NCBI GenBank assembly: GCA_014654775.1
Contig: JACVZW010000042.1
Location: forward strand, 1 to 48,975
Length of the DNA: 48,975 nt
DNA from: Paracoccaceae bacterium
GTDB taxonomy: Bacteria; Pseudomonadota; Alphaproteobacteria; Rhodobacterales; Rhodobacteraceae
Direction of reading: 5' to 3'
This document shows, piece by piece, positions 18,847 through 27,136 of the stretch. The notes under the pieces are model-generated. The model saw nothing but the letters and a program-made list of their open reading frames with translations, was not told the origin of the DNA and did not search any database. Positions within the stretch are counted from its first letter, which is position 1, and the number at the start of each line of letters is the position of its first letter. A program made the position numbers and the translations under genes.

Positions 18847-19418
18847 AGCTGATCCTCGGATCGGGCAGCCCGCGCCGGAAGGAGCTTCTGGCGCAATTGG
18901 GCGTGGTGCCGGATGCGATCCTGCCGCCCGATATTGATGAGGACCCCCGGAAGGGGGAACTGCCCCGCCCCTATGCGGCGCGGCTGGCGCGCGAGAAGGC
19001 GGCGGCGGTGATGGCCGGGCCGGATGACATCGTGCTCTGCGCGGATACGACGGTGGCACTGGGCCGCCGCATCCTTGGCAAGCCCCGCGATGCGGGAGAG
19101 GCGGCGGAATTCCTGACGGCCTTGGGCGGGCGGCGGCATGCGGTGATCACCGCCGTGGCGGTGCGGCGCGGCGACCGGGTCTGGGCGCGCGAGAGTGTGA
19201 GCGCCGTCAAGATGAAGCGGCTGTCGGATGCGGAGCTGAACGCCTATCTGGCGGGCGGCGAATGGGAGGGCAAGGCCGGGGCCTATGCCATTCAGGGCGC
19301 GGCGGGGGCCTTCATCCCGTGGATTTCGGGCAGTTTCACCGGCATCGTGGGCCTGCCCTTGGCTGAGACTGCGGCGATGCTTTCGGCTGCGGGATGGCCG
19401 GTCTGGAGGCGGGAATGA
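18843..19418 (+). CDS. maf: Maf-like nucleotide pyrophosphatase
   Basis: 191 residues. Family motifs are [18 protein letters not shown] at the N-terminus, the ARLAREKA region, and [16 protein letters not shown]. Maf proteins are house-cleaning nucleoside triphosphate pyrophosphatases linked to septum control. The GTG start at 18843 overlaps the infA stop, and the stop overlaps the next start (ATGA at 19415), so translation is coupled in both directions. Confidence 0.95.
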   Translation: MKLILGSGSPRRKELLAQLGVVPDAILPPDIDEDPRKGELPRPYAARLAREKAAAVMAGPDDIVLCADTTVALGRRILGKPRDAGEAAEFLTALGGRRHAVITAVAVRRGDRVWARESVSAVKMKRLSDAELNAYLAGGEWEGKAGAYAIQGAAGAFIPWISGSFTGIVGLPLAETAAMLSAAGWPVWRRE

Positions 19419-20458
19419 AGGGGCGTGTGGTGTGCCTTGATCAGGTGGAGGGTCGCGCGGCGGCCGCCCTGATCGTGGATGGGCGGCTGGAGGATCTGCT
19501 GATCGATCCGGCGGGCGATGACCCGCTGCCCGGTGCGATCTATCGCGCGGTTGCGGATCGGCCTGTGAAAGGGCAGGGCGGCATGTTCGTGAAGCTGCCG
19601 GGGGGGCTGTCGGGCTTCCTCAGGCAGGTGTCGGGGATTGCGCCGGGGCAGCGGATCATCGTGCAGGTCACGGGGCCTGCCGAGGCGGGCAAGGCGGTGC
19701 CGGTGACGGCGCGGCTTCTGTTCCGGTCGCGCTGGGCGATCGTGACGCCGGGGGCGCCGGGGCTGAACATCTCGCGCCGCATTCGGGACGAAGAGGTGCG
19801 GGCGGAGTTGCAGGCGCTGGCCGAGGCGGCGATGGCCGGGGCGGCGGAGGATCACGGTCTGATCCTGCGGTCGGCCAGCGAGGGGGCAGAGCCGGAGGAT
19901 GTGGCAGGCGATATCGCCGCGATGCGCGATCTGGCGGCAGCGGTCGTGGCCGATCTGGCGGGGGGGCCGGAGCTTCTTGTCGACGGGCCGGACGCGCATG
20001 AGGCGGCATGGCGCGACTGGGCGGAGCCCCAGCCTGATGAGGTGATCGAAGGCGGCTTCGGCCCGATGGGCGTGTGGGAGATGATCGACGCGCTGCGGTC
20101 GGCGCGCGTGGCGCTGACCGGTGGCGGGCACATGATGGTGGAACCGACGCGCGCGCTGGTCGCTGTGGATGTGAATACGGGTCCCGATACATCGCCCGCC
20201 GCCGCCATGAAGGCCAATGTGGCGGCGGCGCGTGATCTGCCACGGCAACTCAGGCTGCGGGGGCTTGGCGGGCAGGTGGTGGTGGATTTCGCGCCGATGG
20301 CCAAGAAGGACCGCGGCACGCTGGATCAGGTGTTGAAGGCCGCCTTCCGGGGCGAGGGCGAGGCGAACCTTGCCGGATGGACGGGGCTGGGCCTTTACGA
20401 GATGACGCGCAAGCGGGATCGGTTGCCGTTGGCCGCGCTGCTGGAGGGCGCGCCGTGA
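19415..20458 (+). CDS. Ribonuclease E/G family protein, short form
   Basis: 347 residues, much shorter than RNase E and shorter than RNase G. An S1-like region ([19 protein letters not shown]) precedes the catalytic core, with metal-binding aspartates expected in [14 protein letters not shown] and [14 protein letters not shown]. The family zinc-link cysteines that tetramerise RNase E are not visible. The start at 19415 ([13 protein letters not shown]) overlaps the maf stop. This short form next to maf and yacG is the usual alphaproteobacterial arrangement. It probably processes structured RNA, but a reduced role cannot be excluded. Confidence 0.88.
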   Translation: MKGRVVCLDQVEGRAAAALIVDGRLEDLLIDPAGDDPLPGAIYRAVADRPVKGQGGMFVKLPGGLSGFLRQVSGIAPGQRIIVQVTGPAEAGKAVPVTARLLFRSRWAIVTPGAPGLNISRRIRDEEVRAELQALAEAAMAGAAEDHGLILRSASEGAEPEDVAGDIAAMRDLAAAVVADLAGGPELLVDGPDAHEAAWRDWAEPQPDEVIEGGFGPMGVWEMIDALRSARVALTGGGHMMVEPTRALVAVDVNTGPDTSPAAAMKANVAAARDLPRQLRLRGLGGQVVVDFAPMAKKDRGTLDQVLKAAFRGEGEANLAGWTGLGLYEMTRKRDRLPLAALLEGAP

Positions 20459-20637
20459 GCTGCCCGATCTGCGGAAAAGAGGGTGTGGCGGCCTATCGTC
20501 CCTTCTGTTCGCGCCGCTGCGCCGATGTCGATCTGGGCCGCTGGCTGACCGGCAGCTATGCCATCCCGGTGGCGGAGGAAGAGGACGAGGACCCCCCGCC
20601 TCCCGCCGGGCAGGAGCGGCCGGAGCGACCGCAGTAA
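20455..20637 (+). CDS. yacG: DNA gyrase inhibitor YacG (zinc-binding)
   Basis: 60 residues from a GTG overlapping the previous stop. The four zinc-binding cysteines are in SCPICGKEG and FCSRRCADVDLGRWL, followed by the family sequence TGSYAIPV and an acidic, proline-rich tail. YacG binds GyrB and inhibits DNA gyrase. It is the last gene of the infA train; tRNA-Phe follows 102 bp later. Confidence 0.93.
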   Translation: MSCPICGKEGVAAYRPFCSRRCADVDLGRWLTGSYAIPVAEEEDEDPPPPAGQERPERPQ

Positions 20638-20739
20638 GGGGTCGGAGAGGGGCGAAATTCTTGCGCAAACCCTCTGGACAGCCCCGCCCGCCTGACGTAT
20701 CACCCGCCCACCCGAAGGGCAGCGCCTTTCGGTGACGGT

Positions 20740-20815
20740 GCCCAGATAGCTCAGTTGGTAGAGCAGCGGATTGAAAATCCGCGTGTCGCTGGTTCGATTC
20801 CGGCTCTGGGCACCA
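20740..20815 (+). tRNA. tRNA-Phe (anticodon GAA), integration site
   Basis: 76-nt cloverleaf with encoded CCA: acceptor GCCCAGA/TCTGGGC, D arm GCTCAGTTGGTAGAGC, anticodon stem GCGGATT/AATCCGC around GAA, T arm GGTTCGATTCC. The gene is intact, because the integrated element restored its 3' half. A 49-bp copy of that half lies at 39585-39633. Confidence 0.97.
20767..20815 (+). repeat. attL of the integrative mobilizable element
   Basis: Starting at CGGATTGAAAATCCGC and ending at the CCA of tRNA-Phe, this 49-bp segment is repeated without mismatch and in the same orientation at 39585-39633. The base before the match differs (G here, A at the other copy), which fixes its left limit. It spans the anticodon stem-loop to the 3' end, as usual for tyrosine integrase targets. 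Confidence 0.93.
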
Positions 20816-20846
20816 CTTAACATCCTGAAATCTCTAGGTTTTGTTT

Positions 20847-21959
20847 TCATTCCGATGTCTCTTTCGGTTCGGGTTTGACGCTTTTGGCGGAAGGTTTGAC
20901 AATCCGCGCCCGCCGCGCGTTCTCGGTCTCGAGAGTCGCCATGGTCTCGCGGTTCTTGGCGGCGAGGTTCGCAGACCGCGAATAGTGCCGCGCCATGGAC
21001 AGGGTTTTCTGCCCCAGCAGGTCGGCAATGCGGCGTTCATCGAGCCCTGCCTCGCGCAGCGTGGTCGCAACGGTGTGGCGCAGTCCCTTGAGGGTGAGGC
21101 CCGGCTGGATCAGCCCCTCGGCCTCCAGCCCCGTCTTGAAGCGGTGCCAGACGGTGGAGAAGCCGTTGTAGGTCCATTGCTCGCCGCGTGAGTTGGCCAG
21201 CAGGGTGGGCGCATCGTGCTGCGGTGCCTGCTTCAGGGCAGCGTGCAGCGTCGGGCCGATGGGAATGGCGACTTCGACGCCGGTCTTGCCCCGCACGCCC
21301 CAGATGGTTTCGCCATCGATCTGGTCGCGCCGCAGGTTCAGCGCGTCTGACGGATCGAGGCCGGTGTTCATCAGGACGGCCAGAACCACCTTCACATGCG
21401 GCGGCGCGTGTTCGAGGACGGTGTCGCATTCCTCCGGCTCCCACGGGCGGTTGGCGTAGGCGAGCTTGGCTGGACGGGGCTTCGGGATCACGCCGGTGGC
21501 GAAGTTGGCGGAGATCAGGCCCTTGGGGATGGCAAAGCGGAAGACCTCGCTCAGGAAGGTCCGCAGCATGTTCGCGCGGCGCCAGCCGATCTTCTGCGCA
21601 GCTTTGTCGTGGATGCCCGCCACAAGCGGCGTATCGATCGTGTGGATGGGGGTGTCGCGGATGGGTTCCAGGAAATCGGCGCACTGCCGGTAATCGCGCC
21701 GTGTCGCCGGGGCGAGGTTCTTGAAATGCTCGGTCTCGTAGTAGGACTGGATCAGCCCGCCCAGGGTGCCGACCTTCGGCGCCTTCGCCTTGTTCGCCTC
21801 GGTGATGGCGTTGATCTTCTCGCATTCGCTGAAAAAGGCGGCCGATCCGAGCGGGGCTTTCACAAGGTCGATCTTCTGGCCGGTCTCGCGGTGGTAGCAG
21901 CGCATCCGACCGTGGCGATCCTTGAAGATCTTGAAGCCCTTGATGCGCACCGTCGTCAT
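20847..21959 (-). CDS. Tyrosine recombinase/integrase of the tRNA-Phe element
   Basis: 370 residues starting MTTVRIKGFKIFKDRHGRMR, with ATG overlapping the upstream stop (ATGA at 21958-21961). A core-binding domain (GGLIQSYYETEHFKNLAP) precedes the catalytic domain. The boxes are atypical: the usual first Arg reads Asp in MNTGLDPSDALNL, the His-x-x-Arg box is LKGLRHT (Lys for His), and the later His is Gln in LGQKTLSMARHY, while the Tyr is kept. I recall other Rhodobacteraceae integrases with the same GLRHT...ARHY pattern, so this is probably a subfamily trait, not decay. It lies 32 bp inside attL. Confidence 0.9.
   Translation of the reverse strand: MTTVRIKGFKIFKDRHGRMRCYHRETGQKIDLVKAPLGSAAFFSECEKINAITEANKAKAPKVGTLGGLIQSYYETEHFKNLAPATRRDYRQCADFLEPIRDTPIHTIDTPLVAGIHDKAAQKIGWRRANMLRTFLSEVFRFAIPKGLISANFATGVIPKPRPAKLAYANRPWEPEECDTVLEHAPPHVKVVLAVLMNTGLDPSDALNLRRDQIDGETIWGVRGKTGVEVAIPIGPTLHAALKQAPQHDAPTLLANSRGEQWTYNGFSTVWHRFKTGLEAEGLIQPGLTLKGLRHTVATTLREAGLDERRIADLLGQKTLSMARHYSRSANLAAKNRETMATLETENARRARIVKPSAKSVKPEPKETSE
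20871..20904 (+). repeat. Candidate integrase arm sites beside attL
   Basis: GGGTTTGAC (20871-20879) and GGTTTGACAATC (20893-20904) lie within the last codons of the integrase. The same 12-mer GGTTTGACAATC and a GGGTTTGACA occur on the same strand just inside attR (39494-39543). Matching motifs at both ends are expected of arm-type integrase sites. Confidence 0.45.
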
Positions 21960-22195
21960 CAGAGGCGCGCCAGGATGGCGTCGTGCGTGGTGGCCTGCGT
22001 GCCGGTCTTCACATCGTCGATCCAGAGATCGAGGTCGCGCTTGTCCCAAAGCAGCACGCCCTGGCGCAGTTGGATCGGCTGAACCGGGCAGGCGATTTTG
22101 AAGTGCTTGACGGGCAGGCCCGCGTAGCTCGCCGCCTCCGTCTCCTTGAACATGCGCTTTTCGATCACGCTGATATTGAGGTTGGTCGTCGACAT
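21959..22195 (-). CDS. Small helix-turn-helix protein, excisionase-like
   Basis: 78 residues from MSTTNLNISVIEKRMF. MFKETEAASYAGLPVKHF is a MerR/excisionase-type helix-turn-helix, followed by the wing region LRQGVLLWDKRDLDLWIDDV. It overlaps the integrase start by 4 bp, so the two are co-translated. Proteins of this type usually act as directionality factors or repressors for their neighbour integrase; that is inference. An upstream in-frame start at 22282 would add 29 residues unlike the family. Confidence 0.75.
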   Translation of the reverse strand: MSTTNLNISVIEKRMFKETEAASYAGLPVKHFKIACPVQPIQLRQGVLLWDKRDLDLWIDDVKTGTQATTHDAILARL

Positions 22196-22205
22196 GGGCC
22201 TCGCC

Positions 22206-22478
22206 TCATTCTTTGCCGGTTTGCATGTCTGCCTGCCTGACCGGATGACCCGAGGCATAGGCAGCAGTCTGGTTGTCTGCATCGTTGCCTGTGTGCCCGG
22301 CTGCCCGTGTGGCGGCTTGCCGGAACTTCTCCCATCCGCTCATGGTCAGCAGGCGGGTCTTCGGGGATATCGCGAGGTATTCCAGCCGCCCCTCGTTCAT
22401 CAGCGCACGAATTTGCGTGACGCTGATGCCAACGGCCTGGCTGAGTTCTCTGGGCGAGAACAGCTTTTCCTGAGACAA
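22206..22478 (-). CDS. Second small helix-turn-helix protein
   Basis: About 90 residues. The helix-turn-helix is LFSPRELSQAVGISVTQIRA with the wing LEYLAISPKTRLLTMSGWEKF; the C-terminal third is low-complexity and hydrophilic (AAGHTGNDADNQTAAYA). TTG at 22478 is preferred because AAGGAG lies 6 nt upstream; a GTG at 22505 is the alternative. It is first in the minus-strand operon with the excisionase-like gene and integrase, divergent from an XRE regulator. Confidence 0.7.
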   Translation of the reverse strand: MSQEKLFSPRELSQAVGISVTQIRALMNEGRLEYLAISPKTRLLTMSGWEKFRQAATRAAGHTGNDADNQTAAYASGHPVRQADMQTGKE

Positions 22479-22560
22479 AACTATCTCCTTTTCGTAAGAT
22501 GGCACGAATCTTCATGTGTCACCCTAAGGACGACACTTGAGGGCGATGAGAGGCAGATAA

Positions 22561-22593
22561 CGTCCAAATGTGCGTTTAGCATCCATTTGGACG
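22561..22593. promoter_or_regulatory. Palindromic operator upstream of the XRE gene
   Basis: CGTCCAAATG (22561-22570) and CATTTGGACG (22584-22593) form a perfect 10-bp inverted repeat with a 13-bp spacer, 26 bp before the regulator start. It lies in the 141-bp divergent region between the integrase operon and the XRE gene, so one protein bound here could control both. Confidence 0.65.
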
Positions 22594-22619
22594 CAACCGC
22601 AAGTGGTCTTGAACGAAAG

Positions 22620-23042
22620 ATGGCACAACGCCCCTACGACTATCTGACGGCGCTTGGGGCGCGGCTTGCGATCACACGCAACGAACTCGGCATATCGCAG
22701 GCGAGGATGGCCGAATCCCTAGGGATCTCGCTGCGAGCCTATCAAAGCTACGAGCTGGGCAAGCGCTCGATTCCGGTCGAGGCGCTGGTAGAGTTGCATC
22801 GGCGGTTTCAGGTCGACCTGTCCTGGGTCCTTCTGGGGATGGAGGCTGCCCGTCCAGGACACGATCTCGCCGCGCTGGAGCGGTTCGAGGTCGCCTTGGA
22901 CAAGTTCCTGACCACATCCGACATTCGCCTGAAAAGCGAAAAGCGCGGGGCCATCGTGGCCCGCTGGTATCGGTCTCTTCTCGAAGGAAAGCCGATCGAC
23001 ATGGACGACGTCCGTACCTGGATAGAATTGCTCACGGAGTGA
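22620..23042 (+). CDS. XRE-family transcriptional regulator
   Basis: 140 residues from ATG 22620 (MAQRPYDYLTALGARL). The Cro/CI helix-turn-helix covers residues 12-67: LAITRNELGISQARMAESLG, then SLRAYQSYELGKRSIP. The C-terminal half is helical and unassigned (ERFEVALDKFLTTSD). It is adjacent to a perfect palindrome and divergent from the integrase operon, so it is a likely repressor of element excision and of itself. A GTGA overlap couples it to the next small gene. Confidence 0.87.
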   Translation: MAQRPYDYLTALGARLAITRNELGISQARMAESLGISLRAYQSYELGKRSIPVEALVELHRRFQVDLSWVLLGMEAARPGHDLAALERFEVALDKFLTTSDIRLKSEKRGAIVARWYRSLLEGKPIDMDDVRTWIELLTE

Positions 23043-23461
23043 AACGAGTGCTGGAAGCCTCCCCGCGGTGGAACCGCCAACGACTGGCGGTACTGGAAGC
23101 CGTCGAACTTGACCTGAACCGCATGTTTTCAGTTTTGTATTTTTCGTCAGTAGCTTGTGCTGTGGTCTACATGGCGGGATGGCTTAGATTCAATCTCTTG
23201 GACCTTCCCGTGGGGCCACTGTCATTTCATACAACCCTCACCCTAGGGCTTACCGCTGTTGCGGGCCTAGGCTTCGCGCTGCTGCTGCCTACGATCGTCG
23301 TAGCCGCTGGAATTGAGCGAAAGTTGCAGCGGCGGATACGCCGGTTTGACCCGCAGGCGGGCTCGACCACCAAGCATCGCTTGATTGCAGTGCAAGCATT
23401 GCCTAATTTGAAAGAAGCAGTGGGAGGCACGCATGGGCAGCATCACCATCAGAAACCTTGA
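23039..23461 (+). CDS. Small two-helix membrane protein, unknown
   Basis: 140-residue ORF whose GTG overlaps the XRE stop. It has two hydrophobic segments, around residues 30-48 (FSVLYFSSVACAVVYMAGW) and 65-90 (TLTLGLTAVAGLGFALLLP), and a basic stretch after the second (RKLQRRIRRF). The tail overlaps the FitA start by 29 bp. No family is recognised. The overlap with the XRE gene and clear membrane segments support a real gene, but there is no homology evidence. Confidence 0.5.
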   Translation: MKRVLEASPRWNRQRLAVLEAVELDLNRMFSVLYFSSVACAVVYMAGWLRFNLLDLPVGPLSFHTTLTLGLTAVAGLGFALLLPTIVVAAGIERKLQRRIRRFDPQAGSTTKHRLIAVQALPNLKEAVGGTHGQHHHQKP

Positions 23462-23675
23462 CGACGACGTGAAGCGCCGCCTGCGCGTGCGGGCGGCCGA
23501 GCATGGTCGATCGATGGAAGAAGAAGCGCGGGAAATCCTGCGCCAGGTGGTCACGCGGCCAACGCCGCTGCGCGACCTGGGCCAGTCCATCCATGCGCGG
23601 TTTGCCGAGGTCGGAGGCATCGATCTTCCCCAGCCGAGGCGCAGCGAGATGAGACCGACGCCAGATTTCGAGTGA
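23433..23675 (+). CDS. FitA-type ribbon-helix-helix antitoxin
   Basis: 80 residues. The N-terminal ribbon-helix-helix (SITIRNLDDDVKRRLRVRA, then EHGRSMEEEAREILR) is characteristic of FitA/VapB antitoxins; the C-terminal tail should wrap the toxin. It ends 3 bp before the PIN toxin gene. These antitoxins normally neutralise the toxin and repress the operon. The pair probably helps retain the mobile element. Confidence 0.92.
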   Translation: MGSITIRNLDDDVKRRLRVRAAEHGRSMEEEAREILRQVVTRPTPLRDLGQSIHARFAEVGGIDLPQPRRSEMRPTPDFE

Positions 23676-23678
23676 CCC

Positions 23679-24101
23679 ATGTTCCTGATCGACACCAACG
23701 TCATTTCCGAATTGATGCGGGCCACGCCAGCCCCCTCTGTCCTCAACTGGTTCTCCACCCAAGACCCCTCCACCCTCTACCTCTCTGCCGTGACCGAAGC
23801 CGAGCTGCGCACCGGCATTGCCATCCTGCCTGCAGGCCAGCGGCGCGAAAGCCTCAGAGCCGCGCTTGACGCCACGATCGCCGAAGACTTCGAGGGGCGC
23901 ATCCTGCCCTTTGATACCGATGCGGCCAAGACATACGCCGAAATTGCAGCGGGTCGACGGTCGGCGGGGCGGCCGATCGCGGATGCGGATTGCCAGATTG
24001 CGGCGATTGCGCGGGCTGCCGGAGCGGCGGTAGTCACCCGCAACACGCGCGACTTCGATGGCTGCGGAGTTGAACATATCAACCCGTGGGATGAGAACTG
24101 A
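23679..24101 (+). CDS. FitB/VapC-type PIN-domain toxin
   Basis: 140 residues, a full PIN domain. The acidic residues for metal binding are visible in MFLIDTNVISELMR (Asp5), TEAELRTGIAIL (Glu), IADADCQIAAIA (Asp) and TRNTRDFDG (Asp). PIN toxins are RNases that typically cut tRNA or rRNA. It sits directly behind its antitoxin; a 247-bp gap with no supported gene separates it from hsdM. Confidence 0.93.
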   Translation: MFLIDTNVISELMRATPAPSVLNWFSTQDPSTLYLSAVTEAELRTGIAILPAGQRRESLRAALDATIAEDFEGRILPFDTDAAKTYAEIAAGRRSAGRPIADADCQIAAIARAAGAAVVTRNTRDFDGCGVEHINPWDEN

Positions 24102-24348
24102 TGCAATGTCTTGAAACCGACTCCCGTTGCCAGGGAAGTAGCTGGCCAAGAACGCACATCACCCGCATTGCAACCTATGGATACCGTCTTTGTTACACCA
24201 GTAAGAGGACGTTGAAACTGCTCTTCGCCACTGCTCTGACCCAGCCGAACCGCAAAAAATCCACCGCCTTCGGGCACTTTTGCTGGGAAACCAGCCATAA
24301 ACTGCGGCGCTGCCACGGTCGCGGACAGAAAAATCAAGGGGCGTACAA

Positions 24349-25923
24349 GTGACCGAGGAACAGAAGAAGAAGCTTGAGCAAAAGCTCTGGGACATTGCGA
24401 ATGAACTGCGTGGCCGGATGGATGCGGATGAGTTCCGCGACTACATCCTCGGCTTCATTTTCTACAAATACCTGTCCGAACGCCTGCACATCTACGTCGA
24501 TCAGGAGCTTCTCAAATCCGAAGGCCTTGCCTTCGCTTCGCTCGACGAAACCGACCCGGTCCACCAAGGCATTCTTGGAGCGGTACAAGAGAACTGCATC
24601 GATAGCCTCGGTTACTACCTGCGCCCAAGCGAGCTGTTTTCGGAGGTCGCCAGGCGCGGAGCGGAGCCGGGTAGCTTCATCCTTGCCGACCTTTCCGACA
24701 CGCTGAACAACATCCAGAAATCCACCATGGGCAACGAGTCCGAGGAGGAATTCGTAAACCTGTTCGAAGATCTCGACCTGAACTCCAGCAAGCTGGGCCG
24801 CAGCAACGAGGCGCGCAACACGCTGATTTCCAAGGTGCTGGCCCATCTGGAAGCTATCGACTTTGAACTGACCAATTCGAACTCGGACGTTCTAGGCGAT
24901 GCCTATGAATACCTGATTGGTAAATTCGCGTCCGGCGCGGGCAAGAAGGCGGGCGAGTTCTACACCCCGCAGCAAGTCTCGACCGTGCTTGCCAAGATCG
25001 TGACCACCGGTAAGGCGCGGCTACGGTCGGTCTATGACCCGACCTGTGGGTCGGCCTCGCTGTTGCTGCGCGTGGCCCGGGAACTGGGCTACAAGAGGTC
25101 CAACAAATCCGTGGGCGAGTTTATCGGGCAGGAACTGAACCGCACCACCTACAACCTCGCGCGGATGAACATGATCCTCCACGGGGTGCATTACCTAGAT
25201 TTCGACATCCAGCAGGAAGACACGCTGGAACACCCCCAGCATATGGGCCAGACGTTCGAGGCCATCGTCGCCAACCCACCCTTCTCGGCAAAATGGTCGG
25301 CCAACAAGATCTTTGAAAGCGACGACCGCTTCGCCGAATACGGTCGTCTCGCGCCCGCGTCCAAGGCCGATTTCGCCTTTGTCCAGCACATGCTTCATCA
25401 CCTGGACGAGGACGGGACTATGGCGGTGATCCTGCCGCATGGTGTGCTGTTTCGTGGCGGGGCCGAGGGCGCCATCCGCGAATTCCTGATCCGGCGTAAC
25501 TGGCTGGATGCGGTGATCGGTCTGCCGGAGAACATTTTTTACGGCACGGCCATTCCCACCTGTATTCTGGTGCTGAAGAAATGCAAGGAAACCGAGGACG
25601 TCCTGTTCGTCGATGCATCAACCTGTTTCCAGCGCGGGAAAAACCAAAACTGGCTTGGCGAAGAAGACGTAAACCGCATCGTTGAGGCCTATCGGACCCG
25701 TGCCGAGGAAGAGCGGTTTACGCATCGGGCCCTTTTGGCCGAGATCGAAGAAAACGATTTCAACCTCAACATCCCGCGCTACGTCGACACCTTCGTACCG
25801 GAACCGCCCGTCGATCTGGAGGAAGTGACGCTCCGCGTCGAACAGATCAATCTGGACATGCGCGAGGTCGACGAGGAACTGCGAGGCTTCTGCGCCGAGC
25901 TTGGTCTGGAAGCTCCGCTATGA
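24349..25923 (+). CDS. hsdM: Type I restriction enzyme methyltransferase subunit (second system)
   Basis: 524 residues from GTG 24349 (MTEEQKKKLEQKLWDIANELRG-type N-terminus). The N-terminal helical domain is followed by the SAM motif DPTCGSAS (230-237) and catalytic NPPFS (309-313). It differs in length and sequence from the HsdM at 4535-6367, so the two systems belong to different type I families. Its stop overlaps the hsdS start by ATGA. It is an adenine-specific modification subunit and looks intact. Confidence 0.95.
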   Translation: MTEEQKKKLEQKLWDIANELRGRMDADEFRDYILGFIFYKYLSERLHIYVDQELLKSEGLAFASLDETDPVHQGILGAVQENCIDSLGYYLRPSELFSEVARRGAEPGSFILADLSDTLNNIQKSTMGNESEEEFVNLFEDLDLNSSKLGRSNEARNTLISKVLAHLEAIDFELTNSNSDVLGDAYEYLIGKFASGAGKKAGEFYTPQQVSTVLAKIVTTGKARLRSVYDPTCGSASLLLRVARELGYKRSNKSVGEFIGQELNRTTYNLARMNMILHGVHYLDFDIQQEDTLEHPQHMGQTFEAIVANPPFSAKWSANKIFESDDRFAEYGRLAPASKADFAFVQHMLHHLDEDGTMAVILPHGVLFRGGAEGAIREFLIRRNWLDAVIGLPENIFYGTAIPTCILVLKKCKETEDVLFVDASTCFQRGKNQNWLGEEDVNRIVEAYRTRAEEERFTHRALLAEIEENDFNLNIPRYVDTFVPEPPVDLEEVTLRVEQINLDMREVDEELRGFCAELGLEAPL

Positions 25924-27116
25924 GGCCACTTGTACCGGAACTTCGGTTCCCTGAGTTCAAAGGACCATGGAAACCTGCGCGGGCGGGCGATGCCTTTCGC
26001 AACAGCAAGTCGAAGGGCGAGGCCGGACTGCCGATCTATTCCGTAACTCAGGACCGCGGCCTCGTCCGCCGCGACAGCCTTGAAAGGCACATGGGTGCGG
26101 ATGCGGCGGATGAAACCAACCTGCGCGCTCAGCCTGGGGATCTCGTCTACAACATGATGCGGATGTGGCAGGGCGCGGTTGGAATGGCATCCGAGGAATG
26201 CATGGTCAGCCCAGCCTATGTCGTTCTGTCACCCAGGAAAGGCGTGTCCTCGAAATTCTTCGACTACTGGTTTCAGAACCGGCACATGCTGCACCAGCTT
26301 TGGGCGTATTCGCACGGGCTGACCAACGACCGCTTACGCCTCTATTATCAGGACTTCGCCAAGATTCCGCTCGCTCTGCCTGATCAGCCCGAACAGGAAA
26401 AGATTGCGGCAGTTCTGGACGCCACTTCCCGAAAGATTGCCCTTTTGACCAACAAGAAAACCGCGCTGGAGGACTTCAAGCGCGGGTTGATGCAGCGGCT
26501 GTTTTCACGCGAGCTGCGCTTTACCCGCGACGACGGCAGCGCCTTCCCGGATTGGAAGGAACGAAAGCTTTCGTCGCTACTCAAAGAACATAAGCAGAAA
26601 AGCGACGGCACGGAAGCTGTCCATTCTGTATCTGTAGTGCATGGCCTTATCGACCAAGTTGCCCACTTGGGCAGAAGCTATGCAGCCGAATCCACATTGC
26701 ACTACAATAGAGTTAATCCAGGCGATATCGTTTATACGAAGAGCCCAACTGGTAAATTTCCTTTTGGTATCATCAAGCAAAGCCAGATTGCCTATTCCGC
26801 AATCGTTTCACCACTGTACGGTGTATTCCGGCCCAAGACCCATCAGATTGGAATGTTTCTGGACGTTTTTTTCAGCTCAGAGAGCAATACGGAGAGGTTT
26901 CTGAGGCCCTTGGTAAACAAAGGTGCAAAGAACACGATGAACATTAACAACAGCACTTTTCTTTCTGGAAAAGTCTGGGTTCCTGTTGATCCCGAAGAAA
27001 TCCAAAAAATAAGAGACTTGTTCAGCTCGGTCGACAAGAAAATTCTCTGTCTATCAACGAAGATTTCCGAGATGGAGGCGTTCAAAAAGGGCCTTCTGCA
27101 AAAGCTGTTCGTTTAA
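25920..27116 (+). CDS. hsdS: Type I restriction enzyme specificity subunit (second system)
   Basis: 398 residues. Two target-recognition domains alternate with conserved helical spacers: LPDQPEQEKIAAVLDATSRK with a following helix near residues 155-195, and PVDPEEIQKIRDLFSSVDKK at the C-terminus. The DNA of the second domain, roughly 26580-27080, is visibly more AT-rich than the first domain, which suggests replacement of the recognition cassette. It overlaps hsdM by 4 bp; hsdR follows after 20 bp. Confidence 0.94.
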   Translation: MRPLVPELRFPEFKGPWKPARAGDAFRNSKSKGEAGLPIYSVTQDRGLVRRDSLERHMGADAADETNLRAQPGDLVYNMMRMWQGAVGMASEECMVSPAYVVLSPRKGVSSKFFDYWFQNRHMLHQLWAYSHGLTNDRLRLYYQDFAKIPLALPDQPEQEKIAAVLDATSRKIALLTNKKTALEDFKRGLMQRLFSRELRFTRDDGSAFPDWKERKLSSLLKEHKQKSDGTEAVHSVSVVHGLIDQVAHLGRSYAAESTLHYNRVNPGDIVYTKSPTGKFPFGIIKQSQIAYSAIVSPLYGVFRPKTHQIGMFLDVFFSSESNTERFLRPLVNKGAKNTMNINNSTFLSGKVWVPVDPEEIQKIRDLFSSVDKKILCLSTKISEMEAFKKGLLQKLFV

Positions 27117-27136
27117 GGTTTGCCCCAGAGGTTTTC

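Noticed and set aside
17323-19059. Long minus-strand open frame (578 codons) across the hydrolase-infA-maf region
   Set aside because: It is a shadow of GC-rich genes: proline- and arginine-rich with no motif, and it opposes infA, maf and the nitrilase, which have clear motifs.
20709-20734. Hairpin CACCCGAAGG/CCTTTCGGTG just before tRNA-Phe as a terminator
   Set aside because: The arms are imperfect and no T-run follows; it is more likely part of the tRNA leader.
24101-24352. 83-codon plus-strand ORF between FitB and hsdM
   Set aside because: No ribosome-binding site, atypical composition (rich in Arg, Thr and Ser) and no recognisable content. I treat the 247 bp as leader DNA.
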